Positions 41,901 through 53,163 of a stretch of DNA of 64,000 nt are shown in pieces. The notes beneath the pieces were generated by a model, which had not been told where the DNA came from, searched no databases, and saw nothing but the letters and a program-made list of their open reading frames with translations. The first letter of the stretch is position 1, and each line of letters begins with the position of its first letter. The position numbers and the translations under genes were made by a program. Source of the DNA: Takakia lepidozioides (lineage: Eukaryota; Streptophyta; Takakiopsida; Takakiales; Takakiaceae); contig CM060732.1 of NCBI GenBank assembly GCA_030704615.1, positions 26,786,001-26,850,000 of the forward strand, given 5' to 3'.

Positions 41901-44264
41901 CATCTGAATAGGATCCGTGCCCACGTATCTATAATAACAAAATATAGCGGGAGCATTCGTAGGTACCTGCCCCACGAGTGCATGGGCATCCTGCAGTGTA
42001 AGGACCACCAGCCCCAGATTATGAAATGTAGTAGCTGCCACTATCAACACTGCCACATTTGCTACCAGCGCGACCCCAAAAGCTCCAAACGTGTCCCACA
42101 TATTGTACTCACATAATGTGTCAATTGACTGGCTGTCATCATTGTTTCGTCTCTATAATATGCAGAACAACACCGAAAACCAGGATTAGTCTATAAGCTG
42201 CAGGCTGGATCCTCTAAAACAAGACAATACCAACATGGGCACAAAAGGCACGATAAGAAAGTAAACATGCAAATATACCTGCGCGAGAGCCGAATGAAGG
42301 TAGAACATGTGTGGGACAATGTTGGCTCCAAGCATTGCAACAGCTGTGTAAAGGGTGTCTCCCCGAATTCTGGGCCACATTCCAGCAATGATTCCTGAGG
42401 TTGGCGGCCGGCTAAGCAATGTGTCGAATACCAAGCAGAGGAGAACTACACCTACCACCCCCCCTGTTACTGCTTCTGCTCGCCGCATTCCCTGAAAGCC
42501 ATGACAAGTTACCCCATTACTCATGAAGGGTTCAAAGCAGTTTATAAGGGTGGTCCACTGCTATGAAACAACAGCGTAAAACAACAACAGGAAAGATGTG
42601 TGGCATGTCGACACAGTAGAATAAGATCCATTTACTGTGCAAGGATGATGTAAGGGTATCCAAATGAATTTCTGCGCAGGGTTCAAAAGAACCCACGGGA
42701 CTCTGTAGGAAATGCTTCATCGGAGATGGGGCAACCCAAAATGACATAAACAAATATGAAGAGCTTGTAACCAGCCACAAAGCAAACACATGAAGCTCTT
42801 TTGCATTCATATCTGCAAGATTCTGTCTGTTTACCCATATATAATCCTGTCAACGTGTTCGCTGGTGAGTCAGGTAGTGAGAGGTTACCACTGATGGTAA
42901 AACTATGAAAAAGAGCACAGTATCATGGGCCATCACCAAAAAAACACAAGGGACAATGGGGACGCCAAGAAGTAAGTTGAAGCCAATTGCTGTTCCAACA
43001 ACCTGCAAAACTTCAAAGATGGTTGCCATCAGCATCCACGTGTCGCAATTCACGATATTACCCTTCTTCACCTCCAACAAGCTTTGCACACTCTGCGATG
43101 CCACACAGCTGCTTTCCACACACAACTAGTACATTTTCCTTCTCTAGGCTGCGGCAAACAACACCGACCTGCAAACTGTGAGAGAAAGAAAGAATGCACT
43201 CATAAGACGCTATTTGCCATAGCCTTGTGGCCCTAGACCCCATGCCCAGCTTGGCCGGGGAGAGAGAGAGAGAGTGTGTGTGTGTACTCATAAGAGAGTA
43301 ATAGACCCTTGCGCCAGAAGATGTCTCATGTGACTTACCAAGGTTATGTCAAGAGCAACAATGGAAATCTCGCACAGCACCCACAGCATCACACACACCA
43401 GTCGGGGATAATCCTCCTTGCAGATCTGCACCCATTGTATTTCCTCCACCTTTCAATTTACTATATATATACACAAGAATTCCTTCGCCACATACTGAGT
43501 GGTACCAGTCATGTGACTCAAGGGCCTTGAATTGAAAACCAAAAGTGCGAGCCAGAACCTCTACATGGGCCGAAGAGTGCATGAAGACAGTCAAGCTCTG
43601 CTGTATCATTAAGGAGGTGGCCTAATTTCAGCTGATAACCAGAGCTCTAGAGGGCATTTCGGGAGGTAGTCCCACTTTTCTGAAATATACTACACAAAAT
43701 CAAACCCAAACACTAGTAGCAGAAAGCTACTTCTTAATGTATCACAACTGACATGAGAACTGCATAGGCAGCAACACTTGAAACGACCTAATTTTTGGGA
43801 TTAGGAAAACGTGCTACATCTAGAAATGAACACTTCCCCAAAGTGGATGTCGATGAGTGCAAGTGAGGCCACGAAAAAGGAGGACAGCACAGGATAGAGA
43901 AAATGTAGACAGAGGGATGGAAGAATCTTGTTAAAAGGACACAGTGCAGTCCGCAAGCACAAATCCAAGTAACATGCACATAAAAGGAGAGAAATCACAC
44001 CTGCGCAAGATGCTTCCTAGTCACTAACCCAAGACGCGTAGAAAGGGTGTGAAGAAGAGCTGCCATCACATTTGATAAAACCACCACCCACAAAAGCTCG
44101 TACCCAAACCTTGAACCCCCCTCGATAGCAGTGGCCCAATTGCCTGGATCCATGTATCCCACTGCAACAAGAAATGCTGGTCCCACAAATGGAAGATACT
44201 TCGCCACCACGTTGTGTGTGCTGTCTATCCTTGGTCCGGAGTCAGCCATGTTGGGGTGTCCCAT
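35950..44264 (-). CDS. EIN2: EIN2 ethylene-signalling protein, 7 coding exons, about 1516 aa
   Basis: Central ER-membrane transducer of ethylene signalling: an NRAMP-like membrane domain plus a C-terminal region (CEND) that in Arabidopsis is cleaved and enters the nucleus. Exons, 5' to 3' on the minus strand: 44264-44001, 43425-43339, 43002-42889, 42491-42279, 42152-41967, 39883-36656, 36408-35950; every junction is phase 0. The NRAMP part is spread over exons 1-6, with VGYMDPGNWATAIEGG (TM1), EISIVALDITL, GANIVPHMFYLHSAL (TM6-like) and further hydrophobic segments until about residue 480. The CEND shows SGSLSRLSGLGRAARRQ, ILDDFWGRLFDLHGQ, MSERQYSSLR, QPATIHGYQF, LWSRQPFEQLFG, GSEWLFRLDNGSDED, SFGVWCVHRVLELSLMES and GKYTYVLNRLQ. 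The last exon carries the nuclear localisation signal LKRYKRRL and RKGRTGTAAGDVAFPKGKEN. It is longer than the Arabidopsis protein, mostly in the variable linker. Start: first ATG (MGHPNMADSG); the in-frame ATG five codons later is also possible. LINE fragments sit in introns 2 and 5. Confidence 0.95.
40985..41476 (+). mobile_element. LINE copy with internal inversion in EIN2 intron 5
   Basis: The plus-strand part (about 40990-41107) encodes the block equivalent to LGLTKFFHC...RPALEYG of copy 2. From about 41108 to 41200 the sequence is inverted: the minus strand reads AVWVNNSNHAKSLESIQV. From about 41200 onward plus-strand order resumes. The copy jumps at about 41410 to the terminal signature (CACGGCAAACGAAGTC, GAGTACATTC) and TC tail. 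It is antisense to EIN2 and non-coding. Confidence 0.75.
41477..41885 (+). mobile_element. Two further head-to-tail LINE 3' ends in EIN2 intron 5
   Basis: The first (about 41477-41806) begins after the CTCTCTCCTCCCTC tail of the preceding copy, covers the region from the zinc segment (CATTGTCCG) to the family 3' signature, and ends with TCTCTCCTCCCTC at 41790-41804. The second (about 41807-41885) contains only GGGGTTTATGGCCACAGGGC and the tail. Tails here are CTCTCTCCTCCCTC rather than pure (TC)n, shared by all three copies in this intron. Exon 5 of EIN2 ends 80 bases further on. Confidence 0.75.
43185..43274 (-). mobile_element. LINE 3'-end fragment in EIN2 intron 2
   Basis: On the minus strand a (CA)n(CT)n tract at about 43284-43258 is followed by GGGCATGGGGTCTAGGGCCA, CAAGGCTATGGCAAA, TCTTATGAGTGCATTC and a TTTCTTTCTCTC tail. 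This is the family's terminal signature in minor variant form. It has the same orientation as EIN2 and lies between exons 2 and 3. Confidence 0.7.
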
Positions 44265-45844
44265 AGAATGCTAAGTGAACTATACTTTACATACGACAGA
44301 AAATTAGGGTCTGGCAAAAAGGAGCTCAGCACACTTAAAGAACTGACTCTCAAGCTACTACCTCCTCAGTGTTCATCAAGTCATATCATTTGCTCATTGT
44401 CTCATTCAGCTGGCCAATAAGCTGCCGGCTGCCATGTTCGCATACAAAACAGCTCTCGCCAACTAGAACACAATCATTGCAAGAAGATGAAGTTTAAAAA
44501 CTCCCATTGCAACTTGTACTTGAGCTACAAATTTCTAAAACTTCAAGGGAGAGAGGCAGCATAGATAGCACACGATGCCCAAGAAAGAAGCCGTCTGACT
44601 TCTCCGCCATCTACCACCTGTCCTTGGATGCATATGCCGAAGTAGTTAAGAGTGCCTAGGATATGGTGATTGAACCTTGCGTGCAAAATCGATAGACTGG
44701 AGGAGACAGGAGGCCCAAGGATTGGCAACGAAAGGTCCTACTAGGTCTGCTTCCGACCAAATGGAACAAAAAGACAAAAACAAGCACCCGAGTGCTCACA
44801 AAAACCCAAGCTAAAAACGCCACGAATGCGCGACGTTTGTTTTCTCACGTAGACGGCGCTTGAGCTAGATACACGGCAATGGTAGAACCGACCCCATTCC
44901 ACTCCCAACAACACAGTTTTCGAGCTCTGCAGACCTCTCCAACACAAACAATGAACCCCAGCGCAGAAGAAACCCGCAAAGAGTGACTGGAGCTTGTGGG
45001 ATTCACACAGAGCAGCAGAGAGACCAGCAACGATGCACAAGGAAGCAAATTTGGGATGGTTGAGCGCGAGCGAAGAGATTGAGCATAGCAGCAAAACTAG
45101 ACAAGGAGAGCGAGGAGCCCAGCCTCATGCAGTCTGCAGCCTAGCTAGGTCTCCCGACCTTCCGCACACTCCTTCTGCCACGTGGCCTCTCCCTACTCGC
45201 TACCCTCACCTACCACGTCCCGAATGAGGTGTCATTACGAACCGTATCGTCCCCTCGAGTGAGGGGCGGATTCAGTTAATCAGGGGAGGTTAAGCAGGCT
45301 TTTACGAACCGTGGTGTATTGGTGTATTCTTGCCCCGTCAGCCAACCACGGTTCCGGGTCCCCACCAATGACACAGATCCTCTAGCTGAACCACATCCTA
45401 CTTTTCACTAACCCTAACAGGAGCCACCCCACTGTGGATGACATGACGTTTCATTCATCCGTATCTCCGACACGTGTGACATTGGCCTTCACGTTTAGCG
45501 GAAAGTCCTGGGCAGGAACTTTCCGCTGCGTAAAAATTTGCTCGCCTGGTTCCAGCCTCGGACTAGCTACCTTTACTTCAACCCTAGATGATATGTCATC
45601 CAAGGGACATGATTGCGTTCCACTAATCTCCCTCTGGCAACGAGGTTCTAGAAATGGAACCACCTGTTCCATTATCCCGCCCCCAGCGGCACGACTGGTT
45701 CATGTGAAGGCTTATTTTGTGCTTGAATGAGATTCTCCCGTCCTCACAAGTGCACGTTAAACTAGGGGTGTAAGAGCTCGGAAGGAGCGGGCTCTACAGC
45801 ACGAGAAGAGAGATGAACATGTAGAGGATCCCACGTGCAGCATA
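44265..45844. other. EIN2 upstream region
   Basis: This would contain the EIN2 promoter and 5' UTR (minus strand). No gene is recognised. Short open frames lack family motifs. The region ends at the left LTR of the first Gypsy element. Confidence 0.5.
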
Positions 45845-46201
45845 TGCAGAGCTAACATACACACATTCAAAGCTCACAGAGCACATCCAAAAGCCCGTAC
45901 ACCAGGTTGTACATACGAGAAGAAGGGCCCCGACTCAAGGTCAGGAAGAAGCTTATACCCAAATCCTAGGGTATACCCCCACGTGGCAGCATGCCACAGG
46001 TTGCCTAGATTACAAACAGATATGGCCCGTAGACCAATGAAGGGGCCAGATGCATCCACAAAGCTCTAGGATAACCTCAAACAAGTATAGGTCAGGCTGT
46101 ATATAACGGTCTCCCGCCGTAAACACTAATGGCATGGGATGAACCTGTCAGACAGTGATGAATAGGCTGAAAGTCGGGCTAGGAGAACATGAGCCATCAC
46201 A
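45845..46201 (-). repeat. 3' LTR of Gypsy element 1
   Basis: 357 bp, starting TGTGATGGCTC and ending CTCTGCA on the minus strand. It matches 51583-51945 over its length, including the GCCCGTACACCAGGTTGTAC and GGTCTCCCGCCGTAAA blocks. A TATATAA motif near 46098 is a candidate promoter element of the LTR. Confidence 0.88.
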
Positions 46202-46738
46202 TATGTGAAGGCTTCCCCCCCCTTAAAAAATCCGAGCTCCGCGAGGTAAAATATAAGGATGTTACCCCGCCATGAAGTTCCCCAATGTCGCAGGATGAAA
46301 AACCTTTCATGGGAAAACCCGGTGGGACAAAACCCATGCAAAGAAAAACCTTGCGCGTGTGGACAAGTTGGAACTTCATGCTAAGTCTAAAACTAGACTA
46401 CAAAACAACTATGGAAGAATACTACAATCTGAAAATGAAAAGATGTCCAAGTCCAAAAGAGGTCTCCTATGAAATCGAAGTCTCCATAGCACTTGCACCA
46501 CGAGGAGTGAGTACCACCGAACGCCCCTCAACATTGATGCATGTCAAGTCAAAAACCAGCTCCGAATTTGAATCAAATCTGCAAGTGCCACTAGCTCCTC
46601 ATGTGCTTTCGTATTGTGTCCCTGCGGCAAAATCAAAGCACGTCTCCCGCGAAGCAACTTGTACAACAAATAAGGACCATTGATCTTCCGCTTAGATTTA
46701 CATGCATGATGCCCCTGCTGAAGACGTAGGCACACAAT

Positions 46739-47819
46739 CTATCCCTCATGGAAGTGATCTGAGTACTTAACCCGCTTGTTAAAATTCCTAGCCTGTACTG
46801 CTTGAGCAAGAACAATGTTAGCCTTAGCCTCATTAACCGAGACCATGTGCCTAGCATGTACCCTCTCTACAAAATCAGTAAAGTCGGCAGGCTCAGAAAC
46901 AGTGGAAATCAGTGGAGTAGGATGCAAAGGAGAGACACAACGTCTACCATAAAGCAACTCAAATTTTCGTCGTGCTAGCATGAACAGCAGTGCGATAAGC
47001 AAAGACCAGAGGAGGAATGAAGATGTCCCACTCCCTTGCAAGCTCGTCATTCTTCTCCAACATTCGGCAGAAAGTCTAATTGAAACGCTTCATCAAACCA
47101 TTGGTTTGAGGATGGTAGGGGGCTGTAGTCACATGCTTGATTCCAAAGTTAAAGCATATGATATTCAAGAGGTCATTGCAAAACTCCCGGCCATTATCAG
47201 TAAGAACCTCAAGAGGACAACCATGCCTCATCACAATCTCCTCAAAGAAGAGTTGTGCTACCGAGTCAGAATCCTTGGTAACCGTATGACAGACTTCTAC
47301 CCACTTGGTCAAGTAATCTGTAGCTACCCAAAGATAGCTATGACCCTTTAACGTGAGAGCGAGAGGTCCTACCAAGTCAATACCAACTCAAGCAAAGGCA
47401 TATGTCACAGGCAAGAATTGCAATTTATAAGCGACCCCCACCCGAGGAAGTGCAAGGTTAGATCGACCTGCCTCACACTTGGAGATGAAGGCAGTCACAT
47501 CTCTTTGAATTCTCTTCCAGTAGTACGCCTCTTGTATGTGAGCTATAGTCTTCTTGACCCCAAGATGACTTGCATACAAAGAAACATGAAAGCATTCCAA
47601 CAAAGCATCTAACTGGCTCCGTGGTGGTACCTCCAAGTAGCAACGACTCTCATTCTTAGTGCCCACTTTGTACAACTTGTCATCCCTACAACAATGAGCG
47701 TCCACATTATACAACACTTGCTTCATCAACTTCTCAGGGAGCTCTGCAGGTGAACGTCCATGAAGACATCGATAGAGTAGCGCTGCATGCAGCATATCAT
47801 CCATGATTGCACTGCACAT
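46739..47819 (-). pseudogene. Integrase remnant of Gypsy element 1
   Basis: Two frames carry the integrase. The zinc-binding N-terminal part (47388-47819) keeps ASHLGVKKTIAHI, but the second cysteine of the CxxC pair is lost (KCEAGRSN). The core (47076-47375 plus a few codons upstream) keeps IDLVGPL and LTDNGREF, whereas the catalytic glutamate is replaced in HPQTNGLMKRFN, where family members have E before RF. A stop codon precedes the core. This integrase is dead. Confidence 0.88.
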
Positions 47820-48135
47820 AAGCGAGGTTCAGTGGGCTTTAGTAAGGGTGATATGGAGTGTCTACCTCATGTTATCTCCAGCCACTAGATCCTTGCCTCA
47901 TTTGAAACGGCTCATGGGAAGGCAAATTGGGCCTTAAAGCACTGCCAAAACCTACACCGGAGTACAGCAGTAGATGCACCAAACCCGAACCAAGGCTGAA
48001 AAGGAAAGACAAGGAACAAGGAATGATAGATCAGCCCCTCACAAAGGCTTTAGACATGAGATCCACTATCCAAACCAGCAATATAAGGACTCAGCCTGGA
48101 TCATCAAGAAGGCTAGACCAGCCCCATGCAATCTC

Positions 48136-49614
48136 TTAGCTAGATGGATCAAGAAGAAGAGGCTGTTGATCAACACATAAAAGGTTAAGAACAGGGCCTG
48201 TCCCCTTAGGAGAGGATATATCAAGAGTAGCCAAGTCCTCCAAAGTAACCATAGGCTTGCCTACATGAGGCTCAACCCGTGTAAGAGCATCTGCATTAGA
48301 ATTCTCCTTCCCCATCTTGTAGACAATGTCAAGGTCAAACTCCTGCAGGAACATAGCCCATCATGTCAGTCTACCATACAACTCACGAGACCGAAGCAAT
48401 GCCTTAAGGGGAAGATGATCAGTCTCAACCACAAACTTGTTGTCATGCAAGTACTGCCTGTAGTGTTTAACACCAAAGATCAAAGCTAGCCCCTCATTAT
48501 CAGTGATAGAGTAGTTGTTTTTATGCTTGTCCACCTTCCTAGAGGCATAAGCAATGACATGCTCCTTCCCATCAACTACTTGACACAAAATGGCACAAAT
48601 GGCAACATCAGAAGCATCTGTTTGCATCTCGAAATGCAGGTGAAAATTGGGAAACATAAGGACTGGAACAATGGTAAGAGCAACCTTCAACCTGTCAAAG
48701 ACAACTTGTTGGAAAATGCCCCATTCAAAGCAAACATCCTTAGCCAGAAGCTTGGTCAAAGCAAAAGCAATCATGGCAAAATGTTTGATGAACCTCCGGT
48801 AGTAAGAAGCCAAACCAAGGAAGGATTTAACACAGTGTTTGTCCTTGGGAATGGAAAACTCCCAGACAAAGCGAAGCTTCTCAGGATCAGGCTTAAGACC
48901 TTCTTTTGTTAGGACATGACCCAAGAAGTGAAGCTCAGGCATGCACAATTCACATTTCTTTGGCTTAACCTTTAACCCTGCAGCTCTAAGTCTGCTGAAG
49001 ACACGTTGCAAGTCAAGAAGATGGGCTTCAAAGGTAGCTGAATATACATTGATGTCATCAATGTATATCAAAGCACACTCCCACCTCAAATTTCCAATGA
49101 CAATATCCATTAGGCGCTGGAAGGTAGAAGTTGCATTGCACAAACCAAAAAGCATGGTCTCATACTGGTACTTGCCCATCCTACAGACAAATGAGGTTTA
49201 CTCTTTTGCTTCCTCAGTCAAATGCACTTGCCAAAATCCAGAGGCCAAGTCTAAGGAAGAAAACACATTGGGTCCATGTAACATGTCAACGGTCTCATTG
49301 ATCCTGGGGAGGGGATATGCATCTTTCTTGGTGACTGTATTGAGACGCCTGAAGTCCACACAGAAGCGAGTACTTCCATCTTTCTTCCCTACAAGGACTA
49401 TGGGACTGGGCCAAGGAGAGATGGAAGGCTTAATCACACCAGCATCAAGCATTTTTTTTATTTCCTCTTGCATAATAGCCCTCTCTTTCACACTCTCTCT
49501 ATAGGCAAATTGCTTGACAAAAGGTCCCTCAGTCTCAATGTCATGCTGTAGGATATTGGTCTTCCCAAGGTTAGAAGCTCCAAGACTGAACACATCCAGG
49601 TTGTGAGCTATCAA
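48136..49614 (-). pseudogene. Reverse transcriptase-RNase H remnant of Gypsy element 1
   Basis: The RT begins at about 49540 with [20 protein letters not shown], then [15 protein letters not shown] and [12 protein letters not shown] in the first frame. After a break near 49190, MLFGLCNATSTFQRLM and catalytic YIDD follow in a 272-codon frame. RNase H shows MQTDASDVAICAIL and VVETDHLPLKALL. Another break precedes the connection segment YKMGKENSNADALTR (48136-48354). Order and motifs are those of Ty3/Gypsy. Confidence 0.9.
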
Positions 49615-50161
49615 GGTCTCAACTTGTTTCTTGTGGGCTTCCTAAAGTAAGGGGTTGAGTTTGATCTCACCAAGGACTTTGGCAAGGGCTTCTCTTTCTT
49701 GAGCATTTGAGTCTCTTCTTGAAGCTCATGGCAGGAGAAGAGTGGCTGGAAAAAACAGTGACCAGATCTGATTGATCATGGACAATGCCTAAGGCTTCAA
49801 AACCAAAAGCAGGCTGGACTTCACCAATCTCTTCTAAGGGACGGGCAGAAATTCTAGCAAGCATTTGCCCCTTCTTGATGGTCACAGGAAACCTTTCAAG
49901 ACTGGCTATAAGAAGCTTGACTTCATCTTTGTAACCTCTATCAAGAACCCCAGTAGCAACAAGGCAATGTTTTAAGGCAGTAAGCCTCCTCCATCCATTA
50001 ACCTCAAGGTAGTGTCCCTTAGGACAAAGATAGGCCAATTGGGTCTTGACCACTCTCTGGCACATAGATGGAATAGTGACATCACATGGAGCTCTAATCA
50101 AAGTACTGTTCTTTTGCACCACAATGGGAGCACCAGACTTTTGACCAGAGCTAGGTACATG

Positions 50162-50647
50162 TCACTCATACATCAAGGCAAGATCTAGCTTGTATTTGTA
50201 AAAATCTAGCCAAGACATGTTGTGGTGGGTCCTTTGCCTTACCTCCCTTACCATGGCTTGAACTTGGGAAAGGTTGGCAGTAGTAGTGCCTGCATGCATC
50301 TTGACAATCTTGGGAGGCACTATAACTTCATGTCCTTCTCTATTGAGAAATCTTAGGGAATTGTCACCAAGGTTGATGGTAGCTTGAGCCCCTGTCATCC
50401 AATCCAATCCCAACAAGAACTGGTCTCATACTGTAACTATGCAAGTAATCAAGACCTCTTTCCTGTGAATTCTAATAGAGACAGTGACCAGCCCCAAGGG
50501 GATGGCAGACATGGTACATCCAGTATCTACAACACATGGAAAACTCAAATGATGCACATGACATTGTGTGATCAAGGGACTTATGTCAGGCACTTGACAT
50601 TTCTTGGCTAGTTCACAATGCAAAGCCTTAAAGTTAGTTGCCAACAT
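50162..50647 (-). pseudogene. Retropepsin-like protease remnant of Gypsy element 1
   Basis: A VDTGCTMSAIP block carries the D-T-G active-site triad of an aspartic protease at about 50530. The following frame shows LGLDWM, the usual second motif of Ty3-type proteases. A stop codon separates the two parts. Confidence 0.75.
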
Positions 50648-50718
50648 GACCCTCTTCTTACTTGCATCAACAGGGTGTGGCTTCCCATGACCTCTTGTCC
50701 CCTGCCCAAGAGATTTTT

Positions 50719-51624
50719 TTAGTTTAAATGTGTGTGGGCAGCCTGGTTGGAAGACCCTGCCTTCTTCTTCTCTTTGATATAATCAGCATAGCCCTCATGG
50801 TTAGGACATACCTTAGTGTAATGCTCATCACTGCCACAAATATAACAAGGAGCAAACTTCCTCTCATAAGTAGCCCATGTTTGTGTCTTACCTCTGAACC
50901 CTCCACCTTTACCTCTCTGCTGATCTCTGGGTTTGCATTCAGCTCTTTGCTTGTCTCTGGGTCTCCACTCAGTCCTCTGCTGATCAGCCTTCAAGGCTGC
51001 AAATTGAGTAGCTATGCTTTTTCCCAACTCACCCACAATGTGAGCCAATTCTTGCAAAGCAGAGTCACTAGACTCAGATCCTACATGAGAGATCTCTCTC
51101 TCATCAAATGTGGCGGCCATGGTGTCTTCATGATCCATATAAGGGATCTGAAATTTCACATGGTGTCGCCTTTGCTTTGCTTCAGCCAGGTCCCTAAGCT
51201 TAAGACTAACCTCATGCAACATCTCATCCCTATCCCTGAAAGTACGACGTTGTCCCTAGGCTTTCACTTCTGCTGGCATACCTCTCAAGAAGTGTTGTCT
51301 TAGCAACCTCTCCCTAATAACAACATCTCCAGGCACTTGTTCAATAGCAACAACCCTTAGATCTAAAAAGTATTGCCAAAGAGACTCACCCTCCTTGTAT
51401 GGCCGGCCACAAAGTTTGTCAAGGCTATCCAAAGGCCTCTCTGCAGGTTTAAAGATCATGAGGGCTCTTCTTTTAACCTTGGCCCAAGTCAGGTTTTCTT
51501 CACCACTCAAAGCAACATGCAACAAATCACTGGCTTCTCCTTGCATGCTCATGCCGAATGTACCTATCATGACCTCTTCCGTAGCAAAGCTAACACACAC
51601 ACATCCAAAGCTCACAGAGCACAT
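50719..51624 (-). pseudogene. Gag remnant of Gypsy element 1
   Basis: Two overlapping frames. The upstream one (51256-51624) has the retrotransposon gag fold signature around LWQYFLDLRVVAIEQVPGD. The downstream one (50719-51222) has the CCHC zinc knuckle CYICGSDEHYTKVC. A frame break near 51250 separates them. Confidence 0.82.
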
Positions 51625-51945
51625 CCAGAAGCCCGTACACCAGGTTGTACATACGAGAAGAAGGGCCCTGACTCAAGGTCAGGAACAAGCTTATACCCAA
51701 ATCCTAGGATGAGGCAATACCCCTACGTGGCAGCATGCCACGGGTTGCCTAGATTACAAACAGATATGGCCTGTAGACCAATGAAGGGGCCAGATGCAGC
51801 CACAAAGCTCTAGGATAACCTCAAACAAGTATAGGTTAGGTTGTATATAATGGTCTCCCGCCGTAAATACTAATGGCATGGGATGAACCTGTCAGATAGT
51901 GATGAATAGGCTGAAAGTCAGGCCAGGAGAACATGAGCCATCACA
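51583..51945 (-). repeat. 5' LTR of Gypsy element 1
   Basis: 363-bp direct copy of 45845-46201 with small indels, for example an extra ATGAGGCA-like stretch near 51710. It ends in CATCACA on the plus strand like its partner. Confidence 0.88.
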
Positions 51946-52239
51946 TCCATGCCACTTGTGCCTCTTGGGGAGTTCTGCTTCAAAATGCCCTAAAAAATAC
52001 AAAGGAAAATCTAGAGCAGGTTTTTACGGCCCAATACGACATGTGCCCCTTGTCCTTGTATGTGCCTCGCCAGAATGATCCTGGGGGTCGAACCTTCATC
52101 AGCTAGACATTAAGCAGACTTAAGACTTTTAACTTTTCAGAATATACCACTTCATTTGAGTCATCATTTTTCCAATAATCCCTCTTTCACTGCATAAGTA
52201 CATCATTACAAAAAAAATTGGGTCCCCCCTTCCCCTTTT

Positions 52240-52372
52240 TCAAAAAAAAGTGAAGTATGACGCCTCCCAAAGGAAGCGACAAGCGACACCTTTGTGACAC
52301 CACTCAGTGGATTGAACCCAGAACCACTTCGCAGGTGGTAGGTGCCCATTACTTACCACTGGGCTACAGCTT
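52240..52372 (-). mobile_element. tRNA-derived SINE (Au-SINE-like)
   Basis: On the minus strand an A-box-like TAGCCCAGTGGTAA (52366-52353) is followed 34 bases later by a B-box-like GGTTCAATCC (52318-52309), then a short tRNA-unrelated body and an oligo(T) end (52249-52242). An internal RNA polymerase III promoter and a T-rich 3' end are features of plant Au-type SINEs. It has no complete tRNA cloverleaf, so it is not a tRNA gene. Confidence 0.6.
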
Positions 52373-52462
52373 GGTTGTGGCCCCTTTTCTATAAACGAGA
52401 GGATAGCGGCTATTGGTGCTTTTCTTTGGCTGTAAGTACTTGCACCAGTGACTATCCCTTTG

Positions 52463-52655
52463 CAGTTGTCGTGCGCATACATATCGCTACACAACTACAT
52501 CATTGTCCAAAACCACACAACACATGTGCACACCACACACTAGTATACCACTAGTCCACCACTAGTCCAGCCACTAGTCCAACCACTAGGCTACAACTAG
52601 TCAGTCACTAGGCTGCCACTATGCTGCCCACTATGGCAGTCACTAGTCCACACAA
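52463..52655 (-). repeat. Partial LTR (U3-like) copy outside Gypsy element 2
   Basis: This segment repeats almost base for base at 52970-53150, apart from a 15-base indel and a few substitutions. It is built of CACTAGTCCA / CACTAGGCT sub-repeats. It directly abuts the TGATAAAG end of the LTR core at 52656, so the same block flanks the LTR core on both sides. Confidence 0.85.
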
Positions 52656-53149
52656 TGATAAAGAAGAAGAATACAAGCACGAGCTCACAAATCTGAAGCA
52701 TAAACTCATGCATATATAACCTCATCACTCAAATACAAGTCAAGCCAAGTGCACCCCACGCCATGGGGAATCCACACTACGGCGCCATAGCTAGGCGCGG
52801 TGAGGCTCAACTCGAGAAAGATGAGCCTCCGCGCTTGCCGTGAAGATAACCACTCCAGGGCCTAAATCTGCCTTGACCCCTGGATTGACACTTGGGCCAA
52901 TCCCAAATGTCAATATGTAAAAGCTAGCTATTTCCTAGCTAGTTTCACACTAGTGGTAAAATAACTTGACAGCTGTCGTGCGCATACATATCGCTACACA
53001 ACTACATCGCTGTCCAAAACCACACAACACATGTGCACACCACACACTAGTATACCACTAGTCCACCACTAGTCCAACCACTAGGCTACAACTAGTCAGT
53101 CACTAGGCTGCCACTATGCTGCCCACTATGGCAGTCACTAGTCCACACA
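52656..53149 (-). repeat. 3' LTR of Gypsy element 2
   Basis: On the minus strand this starts TGTGTGGACTAG just after the G-rich tract at 53163-53152 and ends CTTTATCA, giving 494 bp. The inner 316 bp (52971-52656, TGTCAAGTTA to TTTATCA) match 63706-63390. The outer part, 53149-52972, has no counterpart at the 5' LTR but recurs beyond the LTR at 52463-52655. If only the 316-bp part is the true LTR, the CACTAG-rich block is internal sequence. Confidence 0.75.
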
Positions 53150-53151
53150 AT

Positions 53152-53163
53152 CGCCCCCCTAGC
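53152..53163 (-). promoter_or_regulatory. Polypurine tract of Gypsy element 2
   Basis: GCTAGGGGGGCG on the minus strand lies directly upstream of the TGTGTGG start of the 494-bp LTR. This is the expected place for plus-strand DNA priming. Confidence 0.6.

Larger units (their letters stand above)
45845..51945 (-). mobile_element. Ty3/Gypsy LTR retrotransposon, degenerate (element 1)
   Basis: Bounded by direct LTR copies at 45845-46201 and 51583-51945. On the minus strand the domain order is gag, protease, RT, RNase H, integrase, which defines Ty3/Gypsy. A polypurine tract lies just inside the 3' LTR (46211-46225, AAGGGGGGGGAAGCC on the minus strand). By eye the LTRs differ at roughly twenty positions, and the coding frames contain many stops and shifts, so the element is old and inactive. 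I see no clean target-site duplication and no tRNA-complementary primer binding site; the gag frame seems to run almost to the 5' LTR. Confidence 0.9.

Noticed and set aside
46285-46683. 132-codon plus-strand open frame inside Gypsy element 1
   Set aside because: It is antisense to the element between integrase and the 3' LTR; no motif and no independent support.
52240-52372. tRNA gene on the minus strand
   Set aside because: It has A- and B-box-like motifs but no complete acceptor, D or anticodon arms, plus a non-tRNA body and oligo(T) end; called a SINE instead.
52656-52971. Solo LTR insertion into older sequence
   Set aside because: The flanks show no short target duplication; instead a 180-190-bp block is repeated on both sides, which fits LTR tandem recombination better.
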